Assembly: GCA_038503065.1 (NCBI GenBank)
Contig: JBCAMK010000004.1
Span: 2,493,001-2,557,000 of the forward strand
From: Paragyromitra xinjiangensis
Taxonomy: Eukaryota; Ascomycota; Pezizomycetes; Pezizales; Discinaceae
DNA length: 64,000 nt
Direction: 5' to 3'
Below are positions 34,901-46,818 of this stretch, piece after piece. Made by a program: the position numbers and the translations under genes. Every line of letters begins with the position of its first letter. The stretch's first letter is position 1. The notes under the pieces were generated by a model. The model was not told the origin of the DNA. It made no database searches and saw nothing but the letters and a program-made list of their open reading frames with translations.

Positions 34901-36009
34901 CACCTAGTACATTTAATGTTGATGGTGCGGCTAAAGATGTGGAGGACACCACAGAAGTTATTGAGGAGTCAATGGCTATCCCCGAAATTGATGCTCCTTC
35001 TGCCATAGGTGAGTTGATGTATCTCCAGTTCTCGTCTGAGAACTTATCTAATCAAACCACAGCCTCGGATGCTTCCAAGCCTTCAGATGTAACTACAGAG
35101 GGACATCCCGAAGAGGCCACCGAGGAAGTTGAATCGGAGGAATCTTCTACCCCGGTTAGAATCAAAGTTGAGCCTGGCCTTGAGGAACATCTCGAAGAGA
35201 CTGCCAAGGAAGTTGAATCAGAGGAATCTTCTGCCCCAGTTGAAGTTAAAGTTGAACCCGGTCTTTTTGTCGACAAGTCGACTGGGGAGATTATTGCACC
35301 CATTGATTCCGACTCAACTATTCCTATCATTGCTGCTTCAGTTCTTGGGGGCGCTGCTGTGATTGGGGGCGCTGCCGCTATTGCCCGTTCATCAAAAGAC
35401 GGGACATCCTTGGAGGATATAGATCACAAGGTACACACTAAGCCTGACGGGGATGTTGGAGGGCAAGCGAAACCTAAGCAAGAAGACGAGGAACTCATCA
35501 CAGAGCCGGCACCGCAGGCTGCACCATCGCCAGTTCATGGCAAGGTTATTCAAGAGGTAGATGTTGAGCAAGTCGTTGAAGAAGCGAATACCTCCGAGGC
35601 TCCGGCAATTGTAGTTACTTCACCGACTGTAGAAGCAAGTCAGGAAGCAGGGGAGCGCACTGTGGAGCTTATTGAACCTACACCAGAAGCTGAAGGATCG
35701 ACTCAAAAGGTGGTCGAACGAGAATCAGGTGAGATCTTCTCTCACCCGGTGTGGAACCAATCAATTACCCCCTTCTTACACTACTCCCTAGAAAACACCC
35801 CGGAAGGTGTCCGAAGACGGATGCTCGCTGGAGCAATACCGGGCAGCCGTCCGGTCAGCAGTGGGAACGACACTGTTTCGACCAAGCACCAGAAAAATGT
35901 CATGCGTGCATTCTGGAATGTCCTTTTGTTCGGATGGCTTGGCGGGCTTGGAAGGATATTCACTGGAATGTTTGGAAAGTCCAAGAAGAGCCAAAGGACT
36001 GTCAGTTAA
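28930..36009 (+). CDS. Giant acidic repeat protein with hydrophobic C-terminal tail (2244 residues), unknown function
   Basis: The start is ATG 28930 in a C/A-rich leader (CACC before ATG). Introns are 28975-29036, 31554-31599, 32269-32323, 32387-32451 (acceptor could be six bases earlier), and two in-frame ones, 35009-35062 and 35729-35791, which have good GTGAG donors but leave the frame open if retained. Residues 1 to about 1380 are a Glu/Pro/Val/Thr/Ala-rich low-complexity chain with many PVVEE-like units, including an exact-length 40-residue duplication. Residues about 1389-1887 hold eight copies of a 61-65 residue repeat (LPASETATNPIDLQPGEP ... SNVKLDEESYEKADASNFG). A Gly/Ala-rich hydrophobic segment (IPIIAASVLGGAAVIGG) lies near 2033-2057. 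The last 33 residues contain FWNVLLFGWLGGLGRIFTG followed by a basic end, like a tail anchor. The whole suggests a long extended tether or scaffold on a membrane. I do not recognise a named family. LEA-like fungal proteins and Woronin-body tethers (leashins) are possibilities to test, not calls. Confidence 0.8.
29451..29690 (+). repeat. Tandem 120-bp duplication in the acidic region
   Basis: Two adjacent 120-bp copies, nearly identical, encode 40-residue units with KQLEITPTESEPSHI and RSEPTV-S/F-DDGTPSEDPRL. The unit length is a multiple of three, so the frame is kept. Confidence 0.85.
33322..34818 (+). repeat. Eight tandem 61-65 codon repeats
   Basis: Copies start near 33322, 33511, 33703, 33886, 34069, 34264, 34453 and 34654. 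Copies 3 to 6 are very similar even at the DNA level, whereas copies 1, 2, 7 and 8 are diverged. This points to recent expansion or homogenisation in the middle of the array. The core positions PxPAS, NPI-D/N/E-L, P and NVKLDxxSYExAD-A/N-SN are kept in almost all copies. Confidence 0.9.
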
Positions 36010-37340
36010 GTTTGGAAGTTCAGATCTGTAAAATGGATAAGAGTGACTAGAATTTCCATGATGAATGATTGATGTCTAATTTTGCTTTCTCTCATTTCTT
36101 TCGCTTTTTTATCGTTCGATAACTTTTCGTAGGCTAAACTCTCAGGTGTGTATTTACGTCTCTAGTTTTTCAGGAGCGGGTGATTCACTTCATCGTTTCT
36201 TCTCTCGGAATACCCTTTTAAATTCCAGTTTCTTCTCATCATGTATGGTATTCATTTGCATTGGGAATACGGGAAGGGATTTTCTTTTTTTTCGTCTTAT
36301 CTTTTTCTGTCTTTACATAGGATTAATTGATTGATAAGGGATAATTTCATTTCCTTTCTATCTATATTTTTGTGACTAGGAGGAATGATAGGGAACCAAC
36401 GGCTTAGAGGGAAGCACATTGTCGTTTAACTCCGCCCTGAAATCCTGATAACTAATCGACACATTGGAACCCGTTTCATTCTTACAATCCCGTTCTCAGT
36501 TTCGGGGTCTCGATTACGCTAGAAATTTCGCACGACCCTGCCAACCCTCAGAGACACACTATCTCGACCGGCGTGACCGGGCGATATTAATTCTGGGCAT
36601 AGTATGAAGATCCTGAGAGTACCGGGGTGTCTAGCGTGTGACGGAGAAAGCCTAATCATGAAGTTCAAAGACGGCACAAAGCAATAGAAATCTTTATGGC
36701 ATGGGATCACGAAGACTAGGGCGGCCAGAACTGGAAGTGTACTTCCCGAACGAAGGAGATATCTGTACATGAGTCAGGTTGGAAGGGTGAGTGAGGCATT
36801 CCTAGCGCGAAGGGATAATATTCGCGGATCTTTCTAGTTAGGTGTGGGCTAGGGGCAGGGTGTATTGAGGAAGTGAGCTTTTCATTTGTACTTGAGCTAT
36901 CTGAGGTAGGCATTAACATCAACCTTTGTTTTCAGTCCCGTATTCTGATCTACATGTGGTCAATTCTGTGCACCCACGAGTGACAAACCGTGAGTAGTCT
37001 AGTACTGATTGGGAATCCCGTATACCGGGCAGGGTAACTCACGTCATCTAATTTTTAATTTTCCTGGCTAGAGTTAGCGTGTCGACGTCAGCGCTTCACC
37101 TGCGTTCGTCTTCAACACCTTATTTGTCTACTTTTCTTTTATTTTTCTGGAGGGTCTCCTGACTACTTTCGACGCCCAACATCCTCCTCAGCCTCTACAG
37201 ATTCCCCTCCCTTTAGTTCTCTGCAATCCTACTATTTGCAATTCTCCATCAATTCTACATCTATTCTCCTACTGTTTACTGCTTTGCTCAGTGCTTCGCA
37301 TTATCTCCTGTTTCCCCTTGACTCAGCTAAATCTTTCACT
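36010..37340. other. Intergenic spacer between two plus-strand genes
   Basis: This holds the 3' UTR of the repeat protein (T-rich, 36080-36370) and the C/T-rich leader of the Iwr1 gene (37100-37340). No ORF is supported. Confidence 0.5.
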
Positions 37341-39131
37341 ATGTCCCTCCCGCCATCCACAATCCGTATCAAGCGCAAGCTCGACGAAGCTCCTGTTCGG
37401 GCTCTCTGTACCTACCCTCCTTTCCTTCCCCTATCTTTCCTCCGTCGGAACTTCGCTTACACACCCTAGACGTCGACCGTTCCGAAACCAAACGTCAAAA
37501 AGTCAAAAAGGACTTCGTTTTCCGCCTTGCGCGCACAGTCTCCTCTCCCACCGACCCAAATCCACCCCCCTTTCAGCCCCAACCTTTCCCTCGCCCCAAC
37601 CCTAGCGGAATTCCGCAAGTTCGCAGTACCCTCACCCCCACTTCACGTTCGCGACAAGTTTCGCCTACCTTGATCTCACGGACGCCGTCACCGCATCACG
37701 CAATTGGCCCTTTGCCGGCTGGGTCAAAGTTGGCGCTTGATACCACTTCAGGGAGCTCGAGAAGGACTACTAAGCCACGGGTGCCACTGAGTGCCATTGC
37801 AAGGGCTGACTCGTGCAGTAGTGTTACCGAGTCCCCTGGGGTTCTCACACCAGCCACTGAAACCATAACTCCACCCACACCTCGTCCAGAATCGTCCGAT
37901 AGTGATACGCCTGTTCGCCAAGGTACCTTTGGGTCTGAAAAACAACACTCCCTCTCATCTGGCGAAAATGGAACCACCAAGCCAGTTCCTTCTCCGAGCA
38001 CTACAACGTCGAAGCGTAAGGCTGCTGCTGCGGTTCGGCGATATCATCTCGCAAAGCGGTTGCGGATTAAACACCCTCATCCATACTCAACTGCTGCGAC
38101 CCGTCGTTCTGCCATCTTCGTGCGCGCATCCTCCGAGCCCCTCACCGATGAGGGCGAGGAGGCTGATGTCGAGATGGATAGGGAAGAGCTTCTCGAGGAG
38201 CCAGTGGTGGTCCGAAAACGCCCCCGGACACACCCTGAGGAAAAGCGACAGATTGAGGAAGAGCGCCGGAAAGCTGAGGAAGAGCGACTTGGACTCCAGG
38301 CCGAAAAAGACGCTGAAGACGAACAGCGCAAAGTCCGCTTCAAAGAGTCTTCCGATCAGCAAGAAGGCGAAGATCCTATGACACTTGCAATGCAGAATAT
38401 GGTTCTTGAGTACCTCAACTCCTCTGAGAATGTCGGCATGCGGAATCTCCCGCCAACAGCTTCTCCCCGTCACACCCCCGTTAAATCGAAACTTCAAGAA
38501 AAGATTGGCGGTGGTCTTGGAGGAGGATCTTGGAAAGATGTGGACAAAAAGGGAGAGATTGATGACGAACTTGAAGCTGAAGAGGGGTTCGTTTATGACG
38601 TTTATGTTCGCGAGGAGGTGAAGGAGCAAGATATTAAGAAAGAGGGTGAAGATTATGGGTTGATAATCATTGATGGAAGTGATGACGAAGAGTGGTGGTA
38701 CGAGGGAGACGAAGAGGTGGATAGTGATGATGTATACGGCAGCGATGACGAGGATAGTAATGGTTGGTACACCATTATTCCTTATTTGGGGCGACCCGCT
38801 AATTTTTCTACGTGTAGCCGAGGACTACCACACAAACGATTATCCTGAAGAGCCCCTCTATGATAGCGACGCTGATGGCATCGACGAATTTGGCATTCTT
38901 AACGACTCAGATGGCGATGGCGACGACGAAAGTGACTATGAAGATGGCGGCGGAATGTTCCGGAACTGGAAGAAACCAGCCCGAGGTGAAGACGAGGAGT
39001 ATGACCTGGAGTATGACGAGGATGTAGATGTAGCGGCGGAGGGGATGCGGCAGAAGATGGCGGATATTTGGGGTTATAGAGATGTGCACGGAAGAGGAGG
39101 GGAAGCAAGTGGCGACGAGATGGAAGTTTGA
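37341..39131 (+). CDS. iwr1: Iwr1-type protein, RNA polymerase II nuclear import factor
   Basis: Iwr1 binds assembled RNA polymerase II in the cytoplasm and directs its import through importin alpha. Three exons (introns 37408-37469 and 38763-38817) give 557 residues. The N-terminus has the family signature IRIKRKLDEAPVRALYVD, which contains basic residues of the nuclear localisation type, and the first intron falls inside ALY. The C-terminal Iwr1 domain begins at FVYDVYV (about 396) and continues after the last intron with AEDYHTNDYPEEPLYDSD, then a long Asp/Glu-rich tail. Between them lies a Ser/Thr/Pro-rich and then Glu/Arg-rich linker that is probably disordered. An in-frame upstream ATG at 37236 exists, but the family N-terminus starts at 37341. 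The large size compared with the yeast protein (353 residues) is due to the linker. Confidence 0.9.
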
Positions 39132-40309
39132 GGGGGGTTTGTATAGAAGTCGGGTTGGCAGAGGTGGAGACTAGACGAGAGTGAAACTGGTTGCTTTTGG
39201 GGTGTTGGGCATGGAGTAATCTAGATGACTACGGCTTTTTCTTCATTTATGCGTGAATGGTCACCTTTTTTTACAGGTTGCGGGTAGTGACCAATTGGGG
39301 GTTGCCTGCTTTTGTTCACTCGGCGCTTAATTTACCACTAGCGTTATATCCGACGGTTACTGCAGCAATTATAGGAGTGTGTTCATGTCTTGGTCTTTCC
39401 ATTTTAGTAGTTATCATACCTTAGCGAGACTCTCGAGAGATATAGCATCAGCATTACTTCGTTTGACAATCAGACGTCTTTTGAGTGATATTAGGGGTAC
39501 TGCGTTCTAATGAGTTCCCCTCCATTATTGGTTAGTCTATAGGAGAACTTGCGGGCACTTTATGGTTCATATGTTAGGGCTACCAGCTGCTCCTTGTATT
39601 CTAGTACCTGTAGGGGCATCAATGGCCTGCCATTCTCTAAAAATAGGGTTGTAAGACACCGAGTGATCACCTATGACTGAATATTTATCCAACTGCATCA
39701 AGTATGCCCATCATATCATTTACTCAACATTTCAGGATCGCCCTCTAGTAGGGCTGAGGGTAGGCAGGTGGATTTGTGGTATTAGGACAAGTGTTTTATC
39801 TTGTGGACTGTGACTCCTGCTCCCTGGTTCTTACTTGGGAGGTAGGTAGAAGCTCACGAAGCTCGCTGGCCGCTAGGTTCCCTGTCCGCGATGCAGAATT
39901 GCATAGATGGAGAGAGTAGTGGGCATAAGGGCCTTAGGCCAGATGACCCCATAACCCGTGAGAAAGTGCGGCTGGGAATTGATCTTGACTGGTCATGTTA
40001 GAGATTTCTGGGCATATTAATATAACGGGTTTTAAGGAATTTTTATTATCCGATCCTCGGGGTCCCTATCTTTACCTCCGAGCATACCAATAACGTGCTA
40101 TCTAGGATCAACTAACCACAAAGAAGCAAATCCATTTATCTTTTAGCCCATACTCATCACCCTCACCCTGTCATCTCTAGACTTCGCAATAAGTCCTAAT
40201 CCTCCCCTTCTTATCATCCTTGGTTGTCTAGGTATGCCTAATGAGATAAATCAATAAACAGTAAAGCCTTGATTATTGTCACAGCTCTACTAACGGTGTC
40301 TTACCTTCA
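39132..40309. other. Intergenic, nothing recognised
   Basis: No ORF above 60 codons with protein-like features, no inverted repeat and no RNA gene was seen. Confidence 0.5.
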
Positions 40310-40504
40310 CTACTGCTGCACCCACAGATGGCTCGGGTCAACAGTGATGTACGTTCGTGTTTCATCGTTGTAGATCCATTTCGGCTTGTGGTAGCGGATA
40401 TCGGGGAGTTCCTCGGCAGGGAGGCCCATTGCGAAGTAGCCGTAGTGCCAGTAGGGGTTGGTAGCTGTGGGGGGGAGGTGATAGACGTAGAAGTTTTTGG
40501 ACAT
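40310..40504 (-). CDS. Small hypothetical protein (64 residues)
   Basis: The ATG-initiated ORF begins MSKNFYVYHLPPTATNPYW and ends DPSHLWVQQ at TAG. The composition is rich in Tyr, Trp, His and Pro and free of low complexity, unlike the overlapping frames, which read as Ser/Thr/Pro runs. The C/T-rich upstream sequence is compatible with a promoter. No signal peptide, membrane segment or known domain is present. It could be a genuine micro-protein or a single exon; the family is unknown to me. Confidence 0.4.
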   Translation of the reverse strand: MSKNFYVYHLPPTATNPYWHYGYFAMGLPAEELPDIRYHKPKWIYNDETRTYITVDPSHLWVQQ

Positions 40505-41324
40505 GGTGTGTTAAGGAGGATGGACCGTTGATAGTGTTCTAAGGGTTGTTGAAGAGGGGTTGTGAAGGAAGGAAGGGGAGAGGGCTGAGTGGGGGAGGGG
40601 GGGTTATGGTACATACTAAGGTTGTGGTTCGAGTCGGATCTTGTGATCGTCACTCGGCTGGTAGTTGCGGCTTCCTGCTAATTGGTAACTATTAGGAAAC
40701 AAACATCCCCAGATACATACAAGGATGATGGATCTGAACATCCAGTTCCTTGACCAGTGACTTTCGAGTAGTTCTTTAGGTTGTATCTATTGATCTACAC
40801 ATCACAAAGATCCCTAAACCCTACATGTATTGTTGAACCACAGGCCTGACGAAACGTTAAGCTGGACACCCTTACCATCTGACTTAGCTCGATCATGATG
40901 AGCGTTCAAATTATCGAGACAGTAATGACAGGGTCAGGGTTTCCAAGCATTGTACTTTCTCTCCGATTCTTTATGTGGGAAACCGTGACAACATTTATAA
41001 AAAAAAGGGAACTAAAGGTTGCTAGAATGGCAAACGCTGTGATTCGTTCATATATATTGGTAGCCCTTGGCGCATGCAACAATGGAACGGCAGGTTACCC
41101 GGCCTACAAACAAATAAAGAGACAAAATAAAACATCACGTTCAATTCCCTCTAAACAATACAAAGGTACGCAAGCGATAGCTCGCCAACGCAGTCACTAC
41201 TGCCGAACTCAAAGTATCCGCCAAGTTCTAGGCCCTCACTTGTAATTAGCTATAGGTATCTTTCTCGTACCACCCTGAATGTCATGACCACATGCCGCCT
41301 AAACTTTTGATCTATCTCTTACTA

Positions 41325-41373
41325 ATACGCAACCAAAGATAGGTGTGTTCTTCAACACCTTTTGGCTGCGTAT
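41325..41373. repeat. Imperfect hairpin of about 49 bp
   Basis: ATACGCAACCAAAGATAGGTGT is followed after a short loop by the near reverse complement ACACCTTTTGGCTGCGTAT. It may be a foldback remnant; no function is implied. Confidence 0.55.
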
Positions 41374-41943
41374 GGGGCACTAAGAAATTTGGCAATTTGT
41401 GCCCTCATTTAGGCAGCAGTGGTACCGCGAGGAAGAGGGGTAAGTCCAAGAGTGTTAGTGCCCAGCTGACAATCCACTCTTAGAGTACCTGTTGTCAGCA
41501 TTTTTTTTCAGTCATTGCTAAGCGGAGCTACTACCTGTAAGATTTAAGAGTCGGAGATACACGGTTGGTAACTTATTCTCTTGGGGGGCGCAATGCCGTC
41601 GGGATATCTGGAGTTTCTTTCAGGACAGAGCCCACAGTTAAATAACCTCATTGGCATGTGTCTTTGCCTATGATTTAAAAACTAGAATTAGAGATGTTTC
41701 AAAAGCAAACTGATTCACTTCGCCATGAGTGCACTTCTAGAGTAGCGGGTATTTTGTAACTAGGCGGACATGGTCGGCAATGAACTAGAGAGATTCGGCA
41801 ACAAGAGCGAAGTCTGGCTGCAGTGCCATAGCGAAAAGGGAGTTGTCGTAAGCATTCAACTATAATGTTGGCGAAAGGATTTCGTCCTTGGAAGGGGGGA
41901 TGGAGTGAACAGAATGGGAGGGATTCTCTCCTGTATAGCGTAT

Positions 41944-42347
41944 ACAGTTGACTCTCCCTATAAGGTTCGGGTTATAAGGATAGTCGTCTTATAAGGATAT
42001 GTATTCGGGCCCGACAGGGATTATTTTGGGTGTACTGGGCCTTTCTTATCTGGTGCAGGAAAGCGTATACGTAGGGGGCGAGCTGGCAGGGTGGTTCACA
42101 CCTTGGGCTGATTTGATCAATAAAAATCCTGAAAACAGCAGTTGAGGCTTTTAATGGCGGATTAAACCGACGTAAATGGGTGATCAGTTCCACAAGAATT
42201 GTAGTTTCCCTTCTGATGGCGCTTTTTGACTGGCTTTACTAACAAATCTTTTTTAAAGAGGGTGTGAACCGGCTTGCCCAGCTCACTCTCTACGCCTTTC
42301 CGCACCATAGCAACTTCATATCCTTGAGCGATTGTACTGTCCTCCAT
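41944..42347 (-). mobile_element. Possible end of a pogo/Fot1-like DNA transposon, degraded
   Basis: The plus strand opens with CAGTTGACTCTCCCTATAAG and repeats TATAAGG three times within 55 bp. This resembles the terminal and subterminal repeats of fungal pogo-type elements. Two adjoining short minus-strand ORFs (42162-42347 and 41972-42193) could be debris of its coding region, but I see no catalytic motif and no second terminal repeat. Confidence 0.25.
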
Positions 42348-42354
42348 TGACGGC

Positions 42355-42960
42355 TGTGCCGGGTAACCCTCTCATATCTAAAATTGTTGGATATATTTAC
42401 TTCCTTTCGTGCCGCTTCCGGCCTTTCCTTACTATTTGGCTCTATTCTTTTCTCCACCTACGTAGGCCTTTATAGCATACGTAGGCTTTTCTACTATTCA
42501 GGTTTCTTACTATTCCTTGCTGATTTGGTCTTCTTTGGCTGTCAATTATTCAAGCGGCTACCCAGTATATTGGGCTTATTCGCAGGCTGCTTTGGGCCTG
42601 GAGGCGCTGACCGGCGAGGTATATGGTGGAAGGGCTGTGATTGGTTGGTTACTTGTATATATACAGAGGCTTTCTGCCTCTTCTTCGTTTCTTTCTTCTC
42701 TATCGAATATATCAAGCCTTCCATAGAAGCAACGAATATCTCACCTTATTACTTCAAAAATCCTCCACTATTACTCGAGTGATAAACCATGGAGCACGAA
42801 ACTGTCTTGAGAATGACCTGGTATACCTGTCAGTCGCTACGAAAAATAAGCTTGTATAACTTCTTTTATATTTTCTCATCTTCCGTAAATCTTCGAGTTC
42901 TTCAATTTTGTCGGCCCGGGCTTTTCTAACGAAAGGAGTGAGTAGCTTACCGCTCCAACA
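42355..42960. mobile_element. Possible solo-LTR-like block
   Basis: The block begins TGTGCCGGGTAACCC and ends CCGCTCCAACA (TG...CA), with an internal TATATATACAG about two thirds of the way along, as an LTR promoter would have. No target duplication and no second copy are visible in the window, so this is a weak call. Confidence 0.2.
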
Positions 42961-44183
42961 AGAAGAAAAATCTAACGGTCGAGTCTCTTCATTCCCTTAT
43001 CAACCTGCCTAAACCCCTCGTCGACTTTCTGAGTCGGGTGGTCGATTTTCAACTCTTGCTACACATGGCTCTTGCAGCCAGTCAGCATGCCTTCGAGTGG
43101 AGGCGCGAATGGTAAGTTTTACCTGGTTGAGCTTAATGACCTACCCCGCGATGGTGTTTTCAGCCGGGCTCCGGTTTGGGTTTACTAGAAGCCGGTTCGC
43201 TGCTCTCCCGGTCATTTACATTTTTAGACTAATCCACCTAGTTAGTGAACACTAGTAGTTACCATTAAGACTAGGGTCCACCTGCGTAGTACTAAATCCT
43301 CTTCTTGGACGAAGACAGTGTTAGTGATAGATAAGTAGGTGGTCAACAACGAAAGCCACACGGCGAGCGAGATTTAAAATGGACACCTCGAACTAACGAC
43401 AGTCTTTGCTGTATTCTGTCAACCGCGATGATGTAACGAAATCACCGAGTAACACTGACTATGACTGTCGTGGTGCTGTTGTTCATGCAGTAGTGGCTGT
43501 TGAAGATTATCGAGATATCCTTGGTGTTGAGAAATAGTCAGTGTGGTGATTGGGGATTGTAACAAGAAAGAGGAAGGGCAAGGGGGATTTCCTTCGCTTA
43601 TTACGACTGCATGTGCGAGAGAATAGCTGCGCTAGCAAAATTGCCCGTTTCCATAGACGCACATATATGCGTCTACACCCAACTTTTGATTGGTCAAAGC
43701 TGTTCGGAAATCGACCAGCATCCGAACGTTCACCTAGTTACTATATGTGGTTGGCATGTTATGGGCGTTGTTTGCATACTTTGTAAAGCGTATGACATTC
43801 AACGCGTACTCGTATATGTAATGCAATGGTTATTCAACACCACAGAAGTTTTAAGGGAGCTGTCCTTTCGGAAAAGTGAGCGAACTGGGCTCTAGAATGC
43901 GATGGATAGACCGCCACCATATTGGTTAAGCAATTTACTGACTATTGATGGAATTCTTACTACATTTTGATTGATTGGAATCCTTGCAAAATTGAATCGC
44001 TGATTGATATCACGGATAGCTGTCAATATCCAATCACCTCCTGAATTAAATACTATTTGAGAAAGAAATACACTATACTAGCTGGGTTTCGCATTTTTTC
44101 CGACAAACGAATTGATACCTGACAAGGAAACTGATGGCTATAGGAATAATTTATCACATATTGTATTTGATAATAATGCGAAA

Positions 44184-45055
44184 TTAAATCTCAGGAGAGA
44201 TGTTTAGAGCTCCAACATCGAAATCAAGCGCAAGGATAGTAGACTGCTGGTCGTGATCTTCGAGAAGAAACCTTTCTAACGGAGAGGTATCTTGGTACCC
44301 TTGCACTCCTTGTCGAGTATCTAGATGCTGATAATCGAATGGAGAGGAGGTAGACCTTGTATCCACGGCGGCTACCGCACCAAAACCCCCATCAATAGCA
44401 TTTAATATTGAGGGAATTTGATGATGATGATGAAGCACTCGGGTGCATGTGTAGCATTCGAAAAGTTGGGGTCTTGGCTGAGTTCCATACCCGCAACTAC
44501 AGCCACTGTTTGCGAGAGAATCTTTTCGTTTTGATTCACTGAGCTCCGTTGTGTTCTTAGTATCCGAGCCACCATAGCTAGGTTTGACGGATGTGTTCTC
44601 TTCGGCAGCCTTGCTACTTTGTTAACTAACGTAAGGAGTACGATGTAGGAATCGTAAGACTTTAACTAACCGTTTTTCTGCGTTTGTTACTCGATACCGA
44701 GAGAGTATTTTCCGCTACTTCAGTGTTTGGTATGCAATGCTCATAAGCGTTGAATACAATAGCCGCTTGTAGGCAATATGTGCATCTGTAAGTTTTTTAC
44801 GCCTTATGTCAACCAAGAAAGCAACCTTTTACCGAGAAGTGTCCACCAAACCCAGTACTTGCTGCAAGAATAAATTTCCGAGGAATTTCAGCCACATTAA
44901 TGTGGCGTTGTCACAATCCCAGCGCGGAAACTTATTCTCGTAGCAAATACGTATTGAGAGGAAAAATGATGATAGTTTGAGTGGGAATAAATATACCTTT
45001 TGCACTCATTGCATCCGAGCTGGGTCGTAGGTTTAGGCCCTGTTAAAGAAGACAT
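44184..45055 (-). CDS. Cys-rich hypothetical protein, paralog A (199 residues)
   Basis: Three exons (introns 44786-44996 and 44610-44670) give 199 residues from the ATG at 45055. The N-terminus has a dense cysteine cluster, LGCNECKRCTYCLQAA, and a second cluster further on (SGCSCGYG, then LFECYTCTRVLHHHHQIPS). The C-terminal third carries SPLERFLLEDHDQQS and ends VGALNISPEI. Cys and His spacing suggests zinc binding, but it is not a Zn2Cys6 or C2H2 pattern. Gene B at 50776-51557 has the same exon layout: a short first exon ending just after CxECxR, a phase-2 first intron, and a third exon opening with AAEE. The two genes are therefore duplicates. There is no signal peptide, so a nuclear or cytoplasmic protein is likelier than a secreted one. 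The first intron, 211 bp, is long for this window. Confidence 0.7.
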
Positions 45056-46695
45056 AATCACAAAAGGATGTGCACTGTTGTTGATATGTTTGGAAATGTA
45101 GGAGGTAGTATATCCCAAGTTTTGGGCGAAACCTGGGGTATTTATATAGCTTGAAGCTTCGATTTACTTCTTGACAAGCTGGATAAGTAAGCTAGCCAGC
45201 TTGCCGCAAGTGAGACGAGGCTTCTAAGAACCTCGTAGATGACGATTGTGTAGCGACAAGGTTGATACCAATACACAAAAAAGGTGAGCCATAACTGGGC
45301 ACACGGTGAACTATAAATTCGAGGTTGTGCGTAGTATTTCCATGCACTTGAAATGAAAGAAGTTTTATCATAATCAAGTGATAGTCAAAAACAAAAACCC
45401 AGGTTTTAGATAAACGCCTCTTTTTTTCACGGCCGTCTTCAAAATCACTTTGGTAAGATACGGCTCCAGGCCTCTCACTTAGTTAACTATTCCGTATTTC
45501 GGTGGTTTAACATTTAACTACTCGAGACCATCAAGTAGGTATCGGTACCCTAACGATAACTATGTAGCACCTCTCAAATTACGTGCAACATTGGCGTGGG
45601 CTTCCTGGCATGCTATGCGATACGCTATAAGTGCCATTAAAGGAAGATTTATCGTGAAGCGACCAGATATAGTAATAAGCATTTCCGAGTCTTGCACTTC
45701 CGAAGGAAATACAAATGTTATAAATGTTATATCACATCCAAGGTCTCGCGATCTACCTCGCAAGTTGGAGATCTAATTGCGACTTGTCATATCGTAGTTC
45801 AATCAGAAACATCTCATACCTTACCCACATCCAGACACAAACCTAGAAGCACAAATAAACCTATTCCATAAGATCGATGTTAGCAAATGATGTTTCTCGT
45901 ACCTCACTACACAAGTGAAGCCTGTGGGATTCAGGCAGACCCCTCCCCAATCGCACAGGACAATCCCAAGCACAATTAAGTAGAAAGACTCCTGCAAGCG
46001 GTGCTCGCCTAGGCCTCCCAGCAGTTGCGCACTTCAGCATCAGACTCAGGGCACCACGGCAGCGTTGAAAGTTCATCTCACATGTATACTCGTGTTGCAT
46101 ATGAAAACAAGGCAAATCTCGCTTCTTAAAAATGAGGGGGTAGAGTAAACCGCCAAGGGTGGGGCAAAAATAATACGAAAATACCCAACTACCCTAGGAA
46201 AATGCTAACTTGGACGTGGTGCTAAATCCGTTGAACATCGGGGTTACCGTAGTGCTAAACCATGGAACTACCGCTAGAGATTGGCTGTCGCAATTCAACA
46301 AACAGGACTTTATAATAACACGAGGGATGCCCCAAAGCCAATTGTGATCAAGGGTTGAAAAGAAGTCATAACTATGAAAAGCAGACACGCCGAAAACACG
46401 GGGTCGGTGTGGTGCGTAGTCGGCGTTAATATCCGCCAAAGTTGATCACCAAGCAGAATCATTAGCGCAGCTTATCAGAACTTAAGGATGCAATCGCTAG
46501 CAGCTATTCCACATACAGCATATGCGGTATCTCCCTCCACTAGACGCTAGCGTTGCTATCGCGTCTATTGTGTGAATCGCGCACGTCGCGCTTAGAATGT
46601 GCGCGCACTTAGCCGCGTCAGCTATGCCACCACCCAACATATGCAAGCCCCCAGCTAGCCAAAAAAGGCTCTATAGATGAAAACCAAGGACGCAA

Positions 46696-46818
46696 GGCGA
46701 GGCGCTACAGGTTTATGACCAGATGCTGAAGGGACAGACTAAGATACGAGAACTATCCCTGGAACAGGCGACATATTATAAAGGGTACCCTACTTTGCGA
46801 GGCTATAAGGCGTCGTAG
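46696..46818 (+). other. Coding-like relic of unknown origin
   Basis: One frame reads ALQVYDQMLKGQTKIRELSL and then YYKGYPTLRGYK up to TAG, with stops on both sides. It looks like a fragment of a protein, perhaps from a transposon. It sits beside a small GC-rich patch (46540-46620). I recognise no family. Confidence 0.2.

Larger units (their letters stand above)
40505..44183. other. Gene-poor stretch with transposon relics
   Basis: No intact gene is supported. A TIR-like end with TATAAGG repeats (41944-42003), a hairpin (41325-41373) and a possible solo-LTR-like block (42355-42960) are the only structures I could see. Confidence 0.4.

Noticed and set aside
29033..35330. Several long minus-strand Ser/Val-rich ORFs opposite the giant acidic gene
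   Set aside because: These are mirror images of Glu/Pro/Ala codons on the plus strand, which seldom give stops in antisense. The plus-strand frame has introns, repeats and a C-terminal anchor.
42384..42782. Plus-strand ORF of 132 codons, hydrophobic and aromatic
   Set aside because: T-rich sequence in a possible LTR-like block gives Phe/Leu-rich reading by chance, and no membrane-protein family pattern is visible.
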